NCBI GenBank assembly: GCA_963665045.2
Contig: CAXXJQ010000006.1
Span: 248,001 to 312,000 of the forward strand
Length of the DNA: 64,000 nt
Source of the DNA: JAFGRU01 sp016934985
GTDB lineage: Bacteria; Desulfobacterota; Desulfuromonadia; Desulfuromonadales; JAAYDE01
Reading direction: 5' to 3'
Part shown: positions 36,958 through 45,414 of the stretch, piece by piece
Numbering within the stretch: the stretch's first letter is position 1
Layout of the letters: the number at the start of each line of letters is the position of its first letter
Position numbers and translations under genes: made by a program
The notes under the pieces: generated by a model
Told to the model about the DNA's origin: nothing
Database searches by the model: none
The model's input: the letters and a program-made list of their open reading frames with translations, nothing else

Positions 36958-37746
36958 ATGTTTTTATTCAAAAAGATTGTGTCAAAATTTCTTTTTCCCC
37001 TTCCTTTCTGCTTTCTTATTGCACTGGCCGGGCTGTATCTGCTGTGGTTCACAAAAAAACAGAAAGCAGGCAAAGCCCTGGTTTCCATCGGACTGGTGAT
37101 GATTTTTATTTTCAGCAGCAATTTCGTTGCTAACCGCCTTGTTTTTCCCTTTGAAAACCGCTATTCGAAGTTTGAGACACAAATATCCGAAGGAAAAGCC
37201 TCACTTAAACCGCAATCCTCTATCAGGTTTGTCGTGGTCCTCGGTGGCGGTCACGTGACAAACACCGAACTTCCCATCACCAGCCAACTGAACGAGCCAG
37301 TGATCGTCCGGCTCATCGAAGGCATACGCATCCAGAGACAATATCCCGAAGCCAAGCTGATTCTGTCCGGGGGCACCATTCGCGATCCCAACCCTCAAGC
37401 GAAACTCCTGGCGGAATTGACCCTGGAACTGGGTGTCAGTGAAAAAGATATCATTCTTGAATCGGAATCCAAAGACACTAAGGACGAAGCCCTGATGATC
37501 AGAGCCCTGGTTGAAAATCACCCCTTCGCCCTGGTCACTTCAGCCTCTCACATGCCCCGGGCCATGGCGCTTTTCCGCAAAGCAGGCATGAACCCCATTG
37601 CCGCCCCAACGGATCATCTGGTTAAAGACCTCCATGGGTCCAGCTTCAGCACCTGGTTTCCCAGTGCTCTCAATCTCCATAAATCGGAAAGGGCTGTTTA
37701 CGAATCTCTCGGCATTCTCTGGGCAAAATTGAGAAGCCAGATTTAA
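36958..37746 (+). CDS. ElyC/YdcF/SanA-family envelope protein (DUF218)
   Basis: A 262-residue protein with two N-terminal membrane segments (about 10-32 and 40-58) and a DUF218 domain (about 85-245). Motifs: VVVLGGGHVTN, LSGGTIRDPNPQAK, LESESKDTKDEALMIRAL and LVTSASHMPRAMALFRKAGM. Domain order and size match ElyC, an inner-membrane protein that affects cell-wall precursor (undecaprenyl phosphate) metabolism. The active-site chemistry is not established. It stands alone between carB and a bidirectional terminator. Confidence 0.9.
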   Translation: MFLFKKIVSKFLFPLPFCFLIALAGLYLLWFTKKQKAGKALVSIGLVMIFIFSSNFVANRLVFPFENRYSKFETQISEGKASLKPQSSIRFVVVLGGGHVTNTELPITSQLNEPVIVRLIEGIRIQRQYPEAKLILSGGTIRDPNPQAKLLAELTLELGVSEKDIILESESKDTKDEALMIRALVENHPFALVTSASHMPRAMALFRKAGMNPIAAPTDHLVKDLHGSSFSTWFPSALNLHKSERAVYESLGILWAKLRSQI

Positions 37747-37963
37747 CTCCGCCACTTGCTTTCAGACCCTCTCAGCTTCCCTTCCCCCCATACTTCAGCC
37801 ATGCTTTCAGCCCCTGTAAATAACCAAGGCTATCCCCCCCCCTGTTCTTCCCCTTTAAAAAAGAAGCAGACCGCGGGGAATGAATGTTGCTCATCGTCTC
37901 GGGACACCGGCTCAAGGTAAGTTTTGGCAAAAAACGCCCACAGGGGGAAACCCTCAAAAAACC

Positions 37964-38004
37964 AAAAAGCGGAAGATCGCTTATACAATCTTCCGCTTTT
38001 TCTT
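37964..38004. terminator. Bidirectional intrinsic terminator
   Basis: AAAAAGCGGAAGAT (37964-37977) and ATCTTCCGCTTTTT (37988-38001), ten-base loop. The A-run on one side and T-run on the other suit both the leftward lysine operon and the rightward elyC-like gene. Confidence 0.88.
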
Positions 38005-38038
38005 TGACTGTTAACTGGTTGTTCTGTTTCTCACCCGG

Positions 38039-39388
38039 TCAGGATTTTCGCGGGTCGGTCTCCTGGATAATAGCACTCACATTCTTCTTGTTGAAGCCCT
38101 TATACCCCTCTCGGCGCTCAATGTTCTCCAAATGACTGCCGACCGAGCCCCGCTCAAGGAACTTTGCTGCTTGTTCATTACTGATGAGCTTCGCCTGAAG
38201 AAGCCTTTGCGCCCTGGTTGGGGAAACCTGCCACATTTCCGCGACACTGAAAGCCTGCTTGAGATATGGGAAGTTACTAAAAGGAGCCATGAAATTAACC
38301 TCATGTCCGGCCATGTCTTCCAAGAGCCGTTCGAACTCGAAACGCGCAGCCAGATGATGCATTCCAGCTTTGAGAATGGAATCTCCGTGAAGGGCGCACC
38401 ACAATCCCACCGTCCCGAGGCTGTCCTGTTCTATCAGGTCCTCCTTTGAAAAATCGACATTTACTTCCTCGGGCGTCAGATCAACATCGAGAAAGAGGGC
38501 CAGACCAGCCTCCGAATGTTCCATAACCTGGGCACCCCAGCCGGCATCTCTACCGGCGTAAAAACGTTCGCGCTTATGAAAACCGAGCTGCAAAAAGAGA
38601 TTGATGAGTTTGGAAAAGTTGCGCCGGGAGCTGCGAAAGGTATGGTGGTCATGGTTCGCCCAACCCAGCCCGAGGGCATCCTGACGTTGTTTCTGCGCCC
38701 GGCCGGCAAAATTCCGGGACAGCCAATAATCCCTTTCGCACAGACAGACGATATGGGCCGCAAGTCCGACCCCCAATTTTGCCACCAGGCCCCCGGCAAC
38801 CCGGACCATATCGCTGAAAACCTGGTCCTCATTTTCTTCCCGGAGCAGATTCTTCCAGCTTGCCATACCCTGGGCATAATCCTGGGGATACTCATCGTCC
38901 GGGGAAATGGGGGCAAAGCCGGAGGTCCCGCGGCGCTCCACAACCCACAAAACCGTTTGTTTTTCTTCGCTGATCAACCCCCGCCGAAAAGGGCTGAGAG
39001 GCGGCCCTTCGATATCGGCCTTCAACTCGTTGGCGCGAAGAAAGCTTTCTATGCTTTCCACCCGCAAGGCAGCCCCCGGATGTTGTCCCGCGGAACTGTC
39101 GACCAGAATCACCTTCGGCAAAAGAGCCCCCGGATGAGACCAGGCCACAGCTTCGGCCTCTTCCTTCCTGCCAAAACCAAGATTGCCGAGCCTGTCCCTG
39201 ATCTCTTTCGAATCCCGCACCAGAATATGGTCGACAAAATCAAGCATTCGGGAGCTGGTGCGGGAGATCAGTTTTTTTTCGAAGTCGGCCAGGAAACCGT
39301 TGTTTCTTTTATAATCATCAAGAAAATGGAGAAAAAGAGCCTCCGCTTCGGGATGGCGTTCCCAGTAAAAAGCCCCGCTGTTTTCCAT
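38039..39388 (-). CDS. Uncharacterised double-VOC-fold protein of the lysine operon
   Basis: The ATG at 39388 with AGGAGATAAGG upstream gives 449 residues. After a helical start (FYWERHPEAEALFLHFLDDY) there are two regions that look like vicinal-oxygen-chelate (glyoxalase/dioxygenase) modules: residues about 55-175 (MLDFVDHILVRDSKEIRDRLGNLGF ... DIEGPPLSPF) and 245-330 (ANHDHHTFRSSRRNFSKLI ... WGAQVMEHSEAGLALFLDV), with His and Glu in positions where the fold binds a metal. The C-terminus is helical (SPTRAQRLLQAKLISNEQAAKFLERG). It is the last gene of an operon for lysine breakdown, 11 bases after the FAD dehydrogenase. By context it may act on 2-oxoadipate; this is inference. Confidence 0.7.
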   Translation of the reverse strand: MENSGAFYWERHPEAEALFLHFLDDYKRNNGFLADFEKKLISRTSSRMLDFVDHILVRDSKEIRDRLGNLGFGRKEEAEAVAWSHPGALLPKVILVDSSAGQHPGAALRVESIESFLRANELKADIEGPPLSPFRRGLISEEKQTVLWVVERRGTSGFAPISPDDEYPQDYAQGMASWKNLLREENEDQVFSDMVRVAGGLVAKLGVGLAAHIVCLCERDYWLSRNFAGRAQKQRQDALGLGWANHDHHTFRSSRRNFSKLINLFLQLGFHKRERFYAGRDAGWGAQVMEHSEAGLALFLDVDLTPEEVNVDFSKEDLIEQDSLGTVGLWCALHGDSILKAGMHHLAARFEFERLLEDMAGHEVNFMAPFSNFPYLKQAFSVAEMWQVSPTRAQRLLQAKLISNEQAAKFLERGSVGSHLENIERREGYKGFNKKNVSAIIQETDPRKS

Positions 39389-39399
39389 AACCTTATCTC

Positions 39400-40965
39400 C
39401 TATGGTGCTGAGAAATCTTTGCGCAAATACCGGCTGAAACCCTGCTCTCCGAACATGACGCCCGGGTTCAACAAACCCTGCGGATCGAAAAGGGCTTTCA
39501 ACTCCTGCATAAAACCATAGAGAGCATCGCCCCACTCCCGCTGGAGATAGGCGATCCGAAGCCGACCGGTACCATGTTCGGCGGATACTGTACCGCCGAA
39601 CCGGAATACGACCTCATAAACATCATCCGTCAAACGCTTAATGGCCTCCGGCAGGTCGCTGCGGGTCACATCAAAAAGAGGGCGAAGATGGAGGTTGCCG
39701 CTACCCCCATGACCGTAAATCATGGTTTCAAGACCGTGGTTTTCAAAAACTTTTTCCACGTCCACGATAAAATCCGCCAGATGCCGGAGGGGAACGCCCA
39801 CATCATTGACCACTGAGAGCGCCTTCAGGTGAGGGGCCGGGTTTCGGATCAGCCAAAGGATCTGCCTGCGCGCTTCCCATAGTTTTTCAATTTCGTCCTC
39901 AACCGCGCCAATAACCGGCTCTGCCAAAGTGCGGTAGCCCCCGGCCTTAAGAATACCTCGAACCTCTGCAACGGCGTCATGGCCGCCCGGCCCTGAAAAT
40001 TCTATAAAAAGGACATGGGCATCGTGGGTCAACACCTCGCCGGCTGCGGTTCTCTTTTGAAGGATGCGGACCGTCTTTCGGTTCATGATCTCAATGGCCG
40101 CCACACCCGCATCCCGAATGGCAACTATCGCTCTACCGGCCTCCTGCAGATCGTCAAAAAAGAGGAGCATGGTCTCCCGTCCGGGGTCATAAGGCACAAC
40201 TCGGAGGGTTGCTGCGGTTACCAACCCCAGGGTCCCATTGCTCCCGACCAGAAGCTGTGCCAACAATTCCCCCGGGGGAAGCTTCCGGATAAAGGGGAAA
40301 AGATTGTAGCCACTGGCAACTTTCATCCCTTCCCGCCCTTTGAGGAAGTTCCAGGCGCTGGCATTTTTCAAAAGGCGGTTGGCCATATCCTGCAACCCGT
40401 CGCGAAAACGTTCTGGAATGGTGGTTGGGTCCGCAGTGTTAACCAGCTCTCCCCGGGCGGAAAAAAATTCCACGTGTTCGGTAAAGCGGTCGATGGAACC
40501 GAACCTCAAAGCATGGGGACCACTCGCTTTGGTGGCAATATTGCCGCCGATCTGACTGATTCCGGCGCTCGAGACATCGGCGGGCAGAAATAACCCCCGT
40601 TCCCGAAGACATCTTTGAAAATCCCCATGAAAAACTCCCGCGCCGGCCTGAACGAAGATGCTTTCACCTGATCTACTGAAAGCACCGATTTTTCCGAAAA
40701 AACCGTCACTCGCCAGGGCGACGATGATCCCTTCACCCAAGGCGCCGCCCGCCGTACCCGAACCACCTCCCCGTGGAGTAAGGGGAAAGCCTTCTTCTTT
40801 CGCGAAGTTGATAACCTTTTGGAGTCCTTCCAGGTCAGAAGGGAAAACTACTGCCAGGGGTGTTATTTCATAAATGCTCTGGTCGCGAGAAAATTTTCGC
40901 AGATCAATTTCGTCAGCCAAAACCCTGCCGGCTTTGAGGTCCTGCAATTTCCTCCCGACCCGCAA
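39400..40965 (-). CDS. FAD-linked oxidase, GlcD/2-hydroxyglutarate dehydrogenase type
   Basis: A 521-residue cytoplasmic flavoprotein. FAD-binding domain (about 35-215) with the pyrophosphate loop TPRGGGSGTAGGAL and the QIGGNIATKASGPHALRFG segment; C-terminal FAD-oxidase domain (about 270-510) with GHGGSGNLHLRPLFD, AEHGTGR and the closing KALFDPQGLLNPGVMF. These are the features of D-lactate/glycolate/D-2-hydroxyglutarate dehydrogenases. Next to lysine genes, D-2-hydroxyglutarate to 2-oxoglutarate is the fitting reaction. No Fe-S domain is fused. The start is the TTG at 40965, 5 bases after the preceding stop; a start codon slightly downstream is possible. Confidence 0.87.
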   Translation of the reverse strand: MRVGRKLQDLKAGRVLADEIDLRKFSRDQSIYEITPLAVVFPSDLEGLQKVINFAKEEGFPLTPRGGGSGTAGGALGEGIIVALASDGFFGKIGAFSRSGESIFVQAGAGVFHGDFQRCLRERGLFLPADVSSAGISQIGGNIATKASGPHALRFGSIDRFTEHVEFFSARGELVNTADPTTIPERFRDGLQDMANRLLKNASAWNFLKGREGMKVASGYNLFPFIRKLPPGELLAQLLVGSNGTLGLVTAATLRVVPYDPGRETMLLFFDDLQEAGRAIVAIRDAGVAAIEIMNRKTVRILQKRTAAGEVLTHDAHVLFIEFSGPGGHDAVAEVRGILKAGGYRTLAEPVIGAVEDEIEKLWEARRQILWLIRNPAPHLKALSVVNDVGVPLRHLADFIVDVEKVFENHGLETMIYGHGGSGNLHLRPLFDVTRSDLPEAIKRLTDDVYEVVFRFGGTVSAEHGTGRLRIAYLQREWGDALYGFMQELKALFDPQGLLNPGVMFGEQGFSRYLRKDFSAP

Positions 40966-40970
40966 CCTTT

Positions 40971-42339
40971 TCAGCTTTCGAACCCTCCTCGTTCCAGAAC
41001 CCCACAGATAATACCCAACCCCTGCCCTATTTCATCGTCAGTGACAATGAGGTGGGGCCGAAAACGAATGCTCTTTATTCCACAGCCGACAATGAGGAGT
41101 TTTTCCCGCAGAAAAGCCCTGGCCATCTGATCCCGGGCATCGCTGTCCGGTGCATCAAAGGCACACATCAGGCCCCGCCCCCTGGGGTTGGAAACCAGAT
41201 GGGGAAAATCGCGGGCCAATTCTTGAAGCCCGGCAAGGAGACGCTCGCCCTGTTTGCGGGCATTTTCAACCAGGTTTTCCTTCTCAATGATGCCCAGAAT
41301 ATGGTTGCAACGTACCATATCGATGAGCCCACCCCCGAAAGTGGAACTGATGCGGCTTTTTTCCTTGAAAACATTGTTTTCGACTTCATCGAGGCGATTG
41401 GAGGCAAGAATGCCACAGACCTGCATTTTTTTGCCGAAAGCCATGATATCCGGCCGCACGTCAAAGTGCTCATGGGCCCAGAATTTTCCCGTCAAACCGA
41501 CGCCGGTCTGCACCTCATCCAATATGAACAGGATACCGAATTCATCACAAATGCTGCGTAACGCCTGCAAAAATTCGCCGCGAAAATGGTTATCCCCACC
41601 TTCCCCCTGGATCGGCTCAATAATAATGGCAGCGATGTCCGGTCCTTCCCTGTCGACGATTTCCATAATTTCCTTCAGAGCTTCGTGCTCCAGAGCCTGG
41701 ACCCTTTCAAGACTGCGCTCGTCAAGAGGGAAAATGATTTTTGGATTGATCACGAGAGGCCAGCCGAATTTGGGGTAATACTTGGTCTTGCGCGCGTCGA
41801 AGGTGTTGGTCAGGGATAGAGCGTAGCCACTGCGTCCATGAAACGCCTGGCGAAAATGAATGATACGGTGCCCGCTGATGTCTTTGTCACCATTTTCCAG
41901 ATTTTTCCTCACCTTCCAATCGAAAGCCGCTTTAAGAGCATTATCCACCGCCAAACCGCCACCTTCGACGAAGAAGGCGTGGGGGGAGGTACTCGGGGAT
42001 GCCCACCCTGGAAAAGGTTGCCATGAACTCAGCCATGGCCTGGGTGTAAACATCCGAATTGGAAGGCTTGTTGACTGCCAGGCGTCCAAGTTCATCACGC
42101 GCAGCCACCAGGGACGGATGGTTGTAACCGACGGACATGCTTGCGTACATGCTGAAAAAATCGAGATAGCGGTCGCCGTTTCGCTGGTCCACAAACCATG
42201 ATCCTGAGGATCTGTCCGGATCGAGGATCATGTCGAAGCCTTCGGTCAGGATATGGCGGGAGAGAGTTTTCTTGACATCCTGGGGTTCAATCACCGGCAC
42301 CTCCTGAATTTTTTCCGGGTCGTAACAAATGAATACCAC
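40971..42339 (-). pseudogene. lat: L-lysine 6-aminotransferase, one frameshift
   Basis: A PLP-dependent class-III aminotransferase moving the epsilon amino group of lysine to 2-oxoglutarate, giving aminoadipate semialdehyde. Visible: SRHILTEGFDMILDPDRSSGSWFVDQRNGDRYLDFFSMYAS, the LAT-typical N-terminus; HAFFVEGGGLAVDNALKAAFDWK; FILDEVQTGVG with the PLP Asp; and AFGKKMQVCG with the PLP lysine. One extra base in the G run 41981-41986 (plus strand) shifts the frame after EYLP; removing it gives 455 residues, the normal size. Start GTG at 42339. 12 bases after the dehydrogenase gene, so in one operon. Confidence 0.88.
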
Positions 42340-42351
42340 TTAATTATTAAC

Positions 42352-43890
42352 TCAGTTTTCCAAATCGAACCTGATGCCTTGAGCCAGCGGCATTTCTTTT
42401 CCGTAGTTGATGGTCACGGTCTGACGCCTCATGTAAGCCTTCCAGGCGTCGGAACCTGACTCCCGCCCGCCACCGGTTTCCTTTTCCCCACCAAAGGCCC
42501 CACCGATTTCAGCGCCGGAAGTACCGATATTGACATTGGCGATTCCGCAGTCGGAGCCGGTCGCAGCCAGGAACTCCTCGGCCTGACGCATGTCCGTGGT
42601 AAAAATTGCGGATGAAAGCCCCTGCCTGACGTCATTCTGAAGGGCAATGGCGTTAGTGACGCTCCCCTTGTAGCGGATGAGATAAAGGATGGGACCGAAG
42701 GTTTCAGCCTGAACAATGGGGAAATCATTTTCAGCTTCCACCAGAGCCGGGACAACGTAACAGCCGGACTCATAACCCGGCCCGTCCAAGGTATCTCCTC
42801 CGAACAAAATGCGTCCGCCCTGTTCCTCAACTGCTTCCAGAGCTTTGTTGAAAGCGGTCACTGCACCCATGCCGATGAGCGGTCCAACATGGTTCTTTTC
42901 ATCCAGGGGGTTGCCGATACGCAAGCCCTGGTAAGCTTTAAGCAGCACCGACTTGACCTTGTCGTAAACAGCATCATGAATTATGAGCCGGCGGGTCGTG
43001 GTACAACGTTGTCCGGCTGTTCCCACAGCACCGAAAACAACTGCCGGCAGGGCCAATTTGAGATCAGCATGTTCAGTCAGGATAACGGCGTTGTTGCCGC
43101 TCAACTCGAGAATGGTTTTACCCAGACGTTTGGCAACCACCTCGGCTGCATGGCGGCCAATGGGCACCGATCCGGTAAAAGAGATTAAAGGAATGCGGCG
43201 ATCGTTGAGCAAGGATTCGCCGATAACAGACCCTTCTCCTGTGATCATAGAAAATATGCCCTCGGGAAGATCGTTCTCCCTCAGGACTTTGCCGATAATC
43301 TTCTGGGTAGCAATAGCCGAAAGGGGCACCTGGGTCGCCGGTTTCCAGATCGACACATTGCCGCAGACCGCAGCGATCATGGCATTCCAGGCCCAAACGG
43401 CGACCGGGAAGTTAAAGGCGGTAATGATACTGATTATGCCTGCGGGGTGATATTGCTCATACATACGGTGATGCACCCGCTCGGAATGCATCGTAAACCC
43501 GTGAAGCATGCGCGACTGACCGACGGCAAAGTCACAGATATCGATCATCTCCTGAACTTCGCCCAGGCCCTCCTGTAAGGACTTACCCATCTCGTAGGAT
43601 ACCAGTCTGCCGAGATCCTCTTTATGCTCGCGTAATTTGAGCCCGATCTGCCGGACGATCTCCCCCCGTTTCGGCGCCGGAACCAGGCGCCAGTGAGAAA
43701 AGGCCGCCTGAGCAGTCTTTACAACCGTTTCATATTCTTCATTGGATACCGGCCGGACAAAAGCGATGAGCTTGCCATCTGCGGGCGAAGAGACTGCAAT
43801 CAATTCACCGGTCTTCGGCATATACCACTTTCTGCCCGTACAGGCCCCGAAGTTATTCTTTTCTATGCCCAGCTTCTCCAAAAATTCCAT
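42352..43890 (-). CDS. Aldehyde dehydrogenase, aminoadipate-semialdehyde type (ALDH7-like)
   Basis: ATG at 43890 follows GAGGTG; 512 residues. Motifs of the ALDH superfamily: AFNFPVAVWAWNAMIAAVCGN, SFTGSVPIGRHAAEVVAKRLGKTILELSGNNAVI (catalytic-site Glu in LELSG), GTAGQRCTTTRRL with the nucleophile Cys, and ETFGPILYLIRY. Overall sequence is of the ALDH7/antiquitin group, which oxidises 2-aminoadipate-6-semialdehyde to 2-aminoadipate with NAD(P). That is the product of the lysine 6-aminotransferase encoded 12 bases downstream. First gene of the operon. Confidence 0.9.
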   Translation of the reverse strand: MEFLEKLGIEKNNFGACTGRKWYMPKTGELIAVSSPADGKLIAFVRPVSNEEYETVVKTAQAAFSHWRLVPAPKRGEIVRQIGLKLREHKEDLGRLVSYEMGKSLQEGLGEVQEMIDICDFAVGQSRMLHGFTMHSERVHHRMYEQYHPAGIISIITAFNFPVAVWAWNAMIAAVCGNVSIWKPATQVPLSAIATQKIIGKVLRENDLPEGIFSMITGEGSVIGESLLNDRRIPLISFTGSVPIGRHAAEVVAKRLGKTILELSGNNAVILTEHADLKLALPAVVFGAVGTAGQRCTTTRRLIIHDAVYDKVKSVLLKAYQGLRIGNPLDEKNHVGPLIGMGAVTAFNKALEAVEEQGGRILFGGDTLDGPGYESGCYVVPALVEAENDFPIVQAETFGPILYLIRYKGSVTNAIALQNDVRQGLSSAIFTTDMRQAEEFLAATGSDCGIANVNIGTSGAEIGGAFGGEKETGGGRESGSDAWKAYMRRQTVTINYGKEMPLAQGIRFDLEN

Positions 43891-44206
43891 AACCACCTCA
43901 AAAAAGTATTCTTCAACCGTTTTATTAAAATTTCTCTCATGTCAAAGTTTATCACCGTCGGCACAAGGGGCAACCATCGAAACAAAAGGGGGCAGAGCCA
44001 TTTGCCTCGCCTCCTGGCAGAGAGAGGTCCCTTGGTTCTTGAGTCTTTGTAAGATTTCGAGAAACTCTTTAAAAATAGCAACTATTCACCTTGTTGGTGG
44101 ATGGCCTCGCGGCACCCAGGCTAAATAGTTTAAAAAATATAGTATGCTTAATTATATTTGCCCGGCGCTGCTCAAATTGAAAACTCGATGACAAAGGGTT
44201 GGGAAA

Positions 44207-44908
44207 ATGAGACTTTTTGCGTTATTGGTGGTTTTCAGCATCGGCCTCATGAGCCCGGTTCCCGGTTTTGGGGAAACCGACATCATTCTTGCGGTCCCCA
44301 AATTTGAGCCCTATACCAACATCGAAAACGAAGAAATTCAAGGGAGAGGGGGCACCCTTGTCAAAATTGTATTAGACAATATGGAGATAAGATATTCCTT
44401 GAAACAGGTCCCTAATTACGGCCGGGCGTTTAAAGAAACCGAGAACGGAAGAGCAGACGGCTTTTTCCTTGCCACCCAAAATAAGGAAAGAGACAATATC
44501 GCGGTTTTTTCAGAACCTGTTTTGCTCAACAGATGGAGTTGGTTTTTCACTGCCGACCGTTACATGGACCCTTGGACTCCAAACTTCAAAACCACTGCCC
44601 TGGTGGGGACAGCGCTCCATACCAATACCCAGCTGTGGCTTGAAAAAAACGGCTACCAACGCATCAACCCCATCCTGAAATTCAAAAAGCTGCCCCTGTT
44701 ACTGACCAACAAAAGACTGGATGCGGTCTTTCTTTCCGAATCAGTTTTCCTGAACAGCGTCTCGGAAGCCAAACTTTCCTCCAGCCGGTTCAAAATGAAG
44801 TTGCAAGAGGAAAAACCCTTCGGCATCTATATATCCAAAAAATTCCTCAAAAAAAATCCCGGTTTCATGAAACAACTCAATGAAGCCATCAGAGGCGCAA
44901 AACAATGA
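44207..44908 (+). CDS. Periplasmic family-3 solute-binding-like protein
   Basis: A 233-residue protein with a signal peptide (cut probably after GFG near residue 22) and a complete but short SBP_bac_3 fold: KFEPYTNIENEEIQGRGGTLVKIVLDNM, then GRADGFFLATQNKERDNIAVFSEPV and the hinge to the second lobe. No transporter permease or ATPase gene is adjacent. The hybrid histidine kinase 0.5 kb downstream is a possible partner, since such proteins can pass ligand signals to kinases, but the two genes are not tightly linked. Confidence 0.82.
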   Translation: MRLFALLVVFSIGLMSPVPGFGETDIILAVPKFEPYTNIENEEIQGRGGTLVKIVLDNMEIRYSLKQVPNYGRAFKETENGRADGFFLATQNKERDNIAVFSEPVLLNRWSWFFTADRYMDPWTPNFKTTALVGTALHTNTQLWLEKNGYQRINPILKFKKLPLLLTNKRLDAVFLSESVFLNSVSEAKLSSSRFKMKLQEEKPFGIYISKKFLKKNPGFMKQLNEAIRGAKQ

Positions 44909-45414
44909 ACAATTGGAACGGGTTGGAGAACCGCGATATCCAGTCGCCCGGTGATTCGAATGATTTTACTGGGATCAATCGCGTATCGCTGCCTCAACAA
45001 CTCCCCCTTGGCCGGATGATGGCATGCAGGGAAAAGCCCCTTATCTATCTGTTTTTAAGAAGCAATATCTCCGGACCTCAAGCTCTCCAATCCTCTAAAA
45101 TTCTTTTGTAGGTAACTATAAACTTCAGAATATCCAAGTGTTTTGAATGCTGGCTGTTGCGTCAGCTGACTGGCGAAGGTGCTCTCTGCATGGTAAAATT
45201 TTTCGGAAAAATCTAGCTGACGTTAAATTTTATTGTTTTGAAACATTCTTTTGGAAATTTAAGGGGTTCCAGCTTCTTGAAAACCCTGATAAAAAAGCTT
45301 GATTGGCCCAACAATCGCATAATAACCAATCAAGACTTAAAAATTCTTCACCCTGCCAACGAGCCGTTTTCCGGTAAAAAAATAGGACCACTAAAAAATA
45401 GAGCTTCGGGACAC
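44909..45414. other. Gene-free spacer before the hybrid kinase
   Basis: About 500 bases with short open frames that lack ribosome-binding sites and protein-like composition. Includes the small perfect palindrome GTCAGCTGAC near 45163. Nothing else is supported. Confidence 0.45.

Noticed and set aside
38516..39520. 334-codon open frame on the plus strand
   Set aside because: Antisense to the double-VOC gene of a tightly packed operon; composition is that of a shadow frame.
44905..45111. 68-codon open frame overlapping the SBP stop
   Set aside because: No ribosome-binding site match, no protein-like composition, and it would be an isolated fragment.
45238..45414. Upstream extension of the hybrid kinase
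   Set aside because: These 59 codons precede the natural membrane-anchor start MTKNLIHS and are not conserved-looking.
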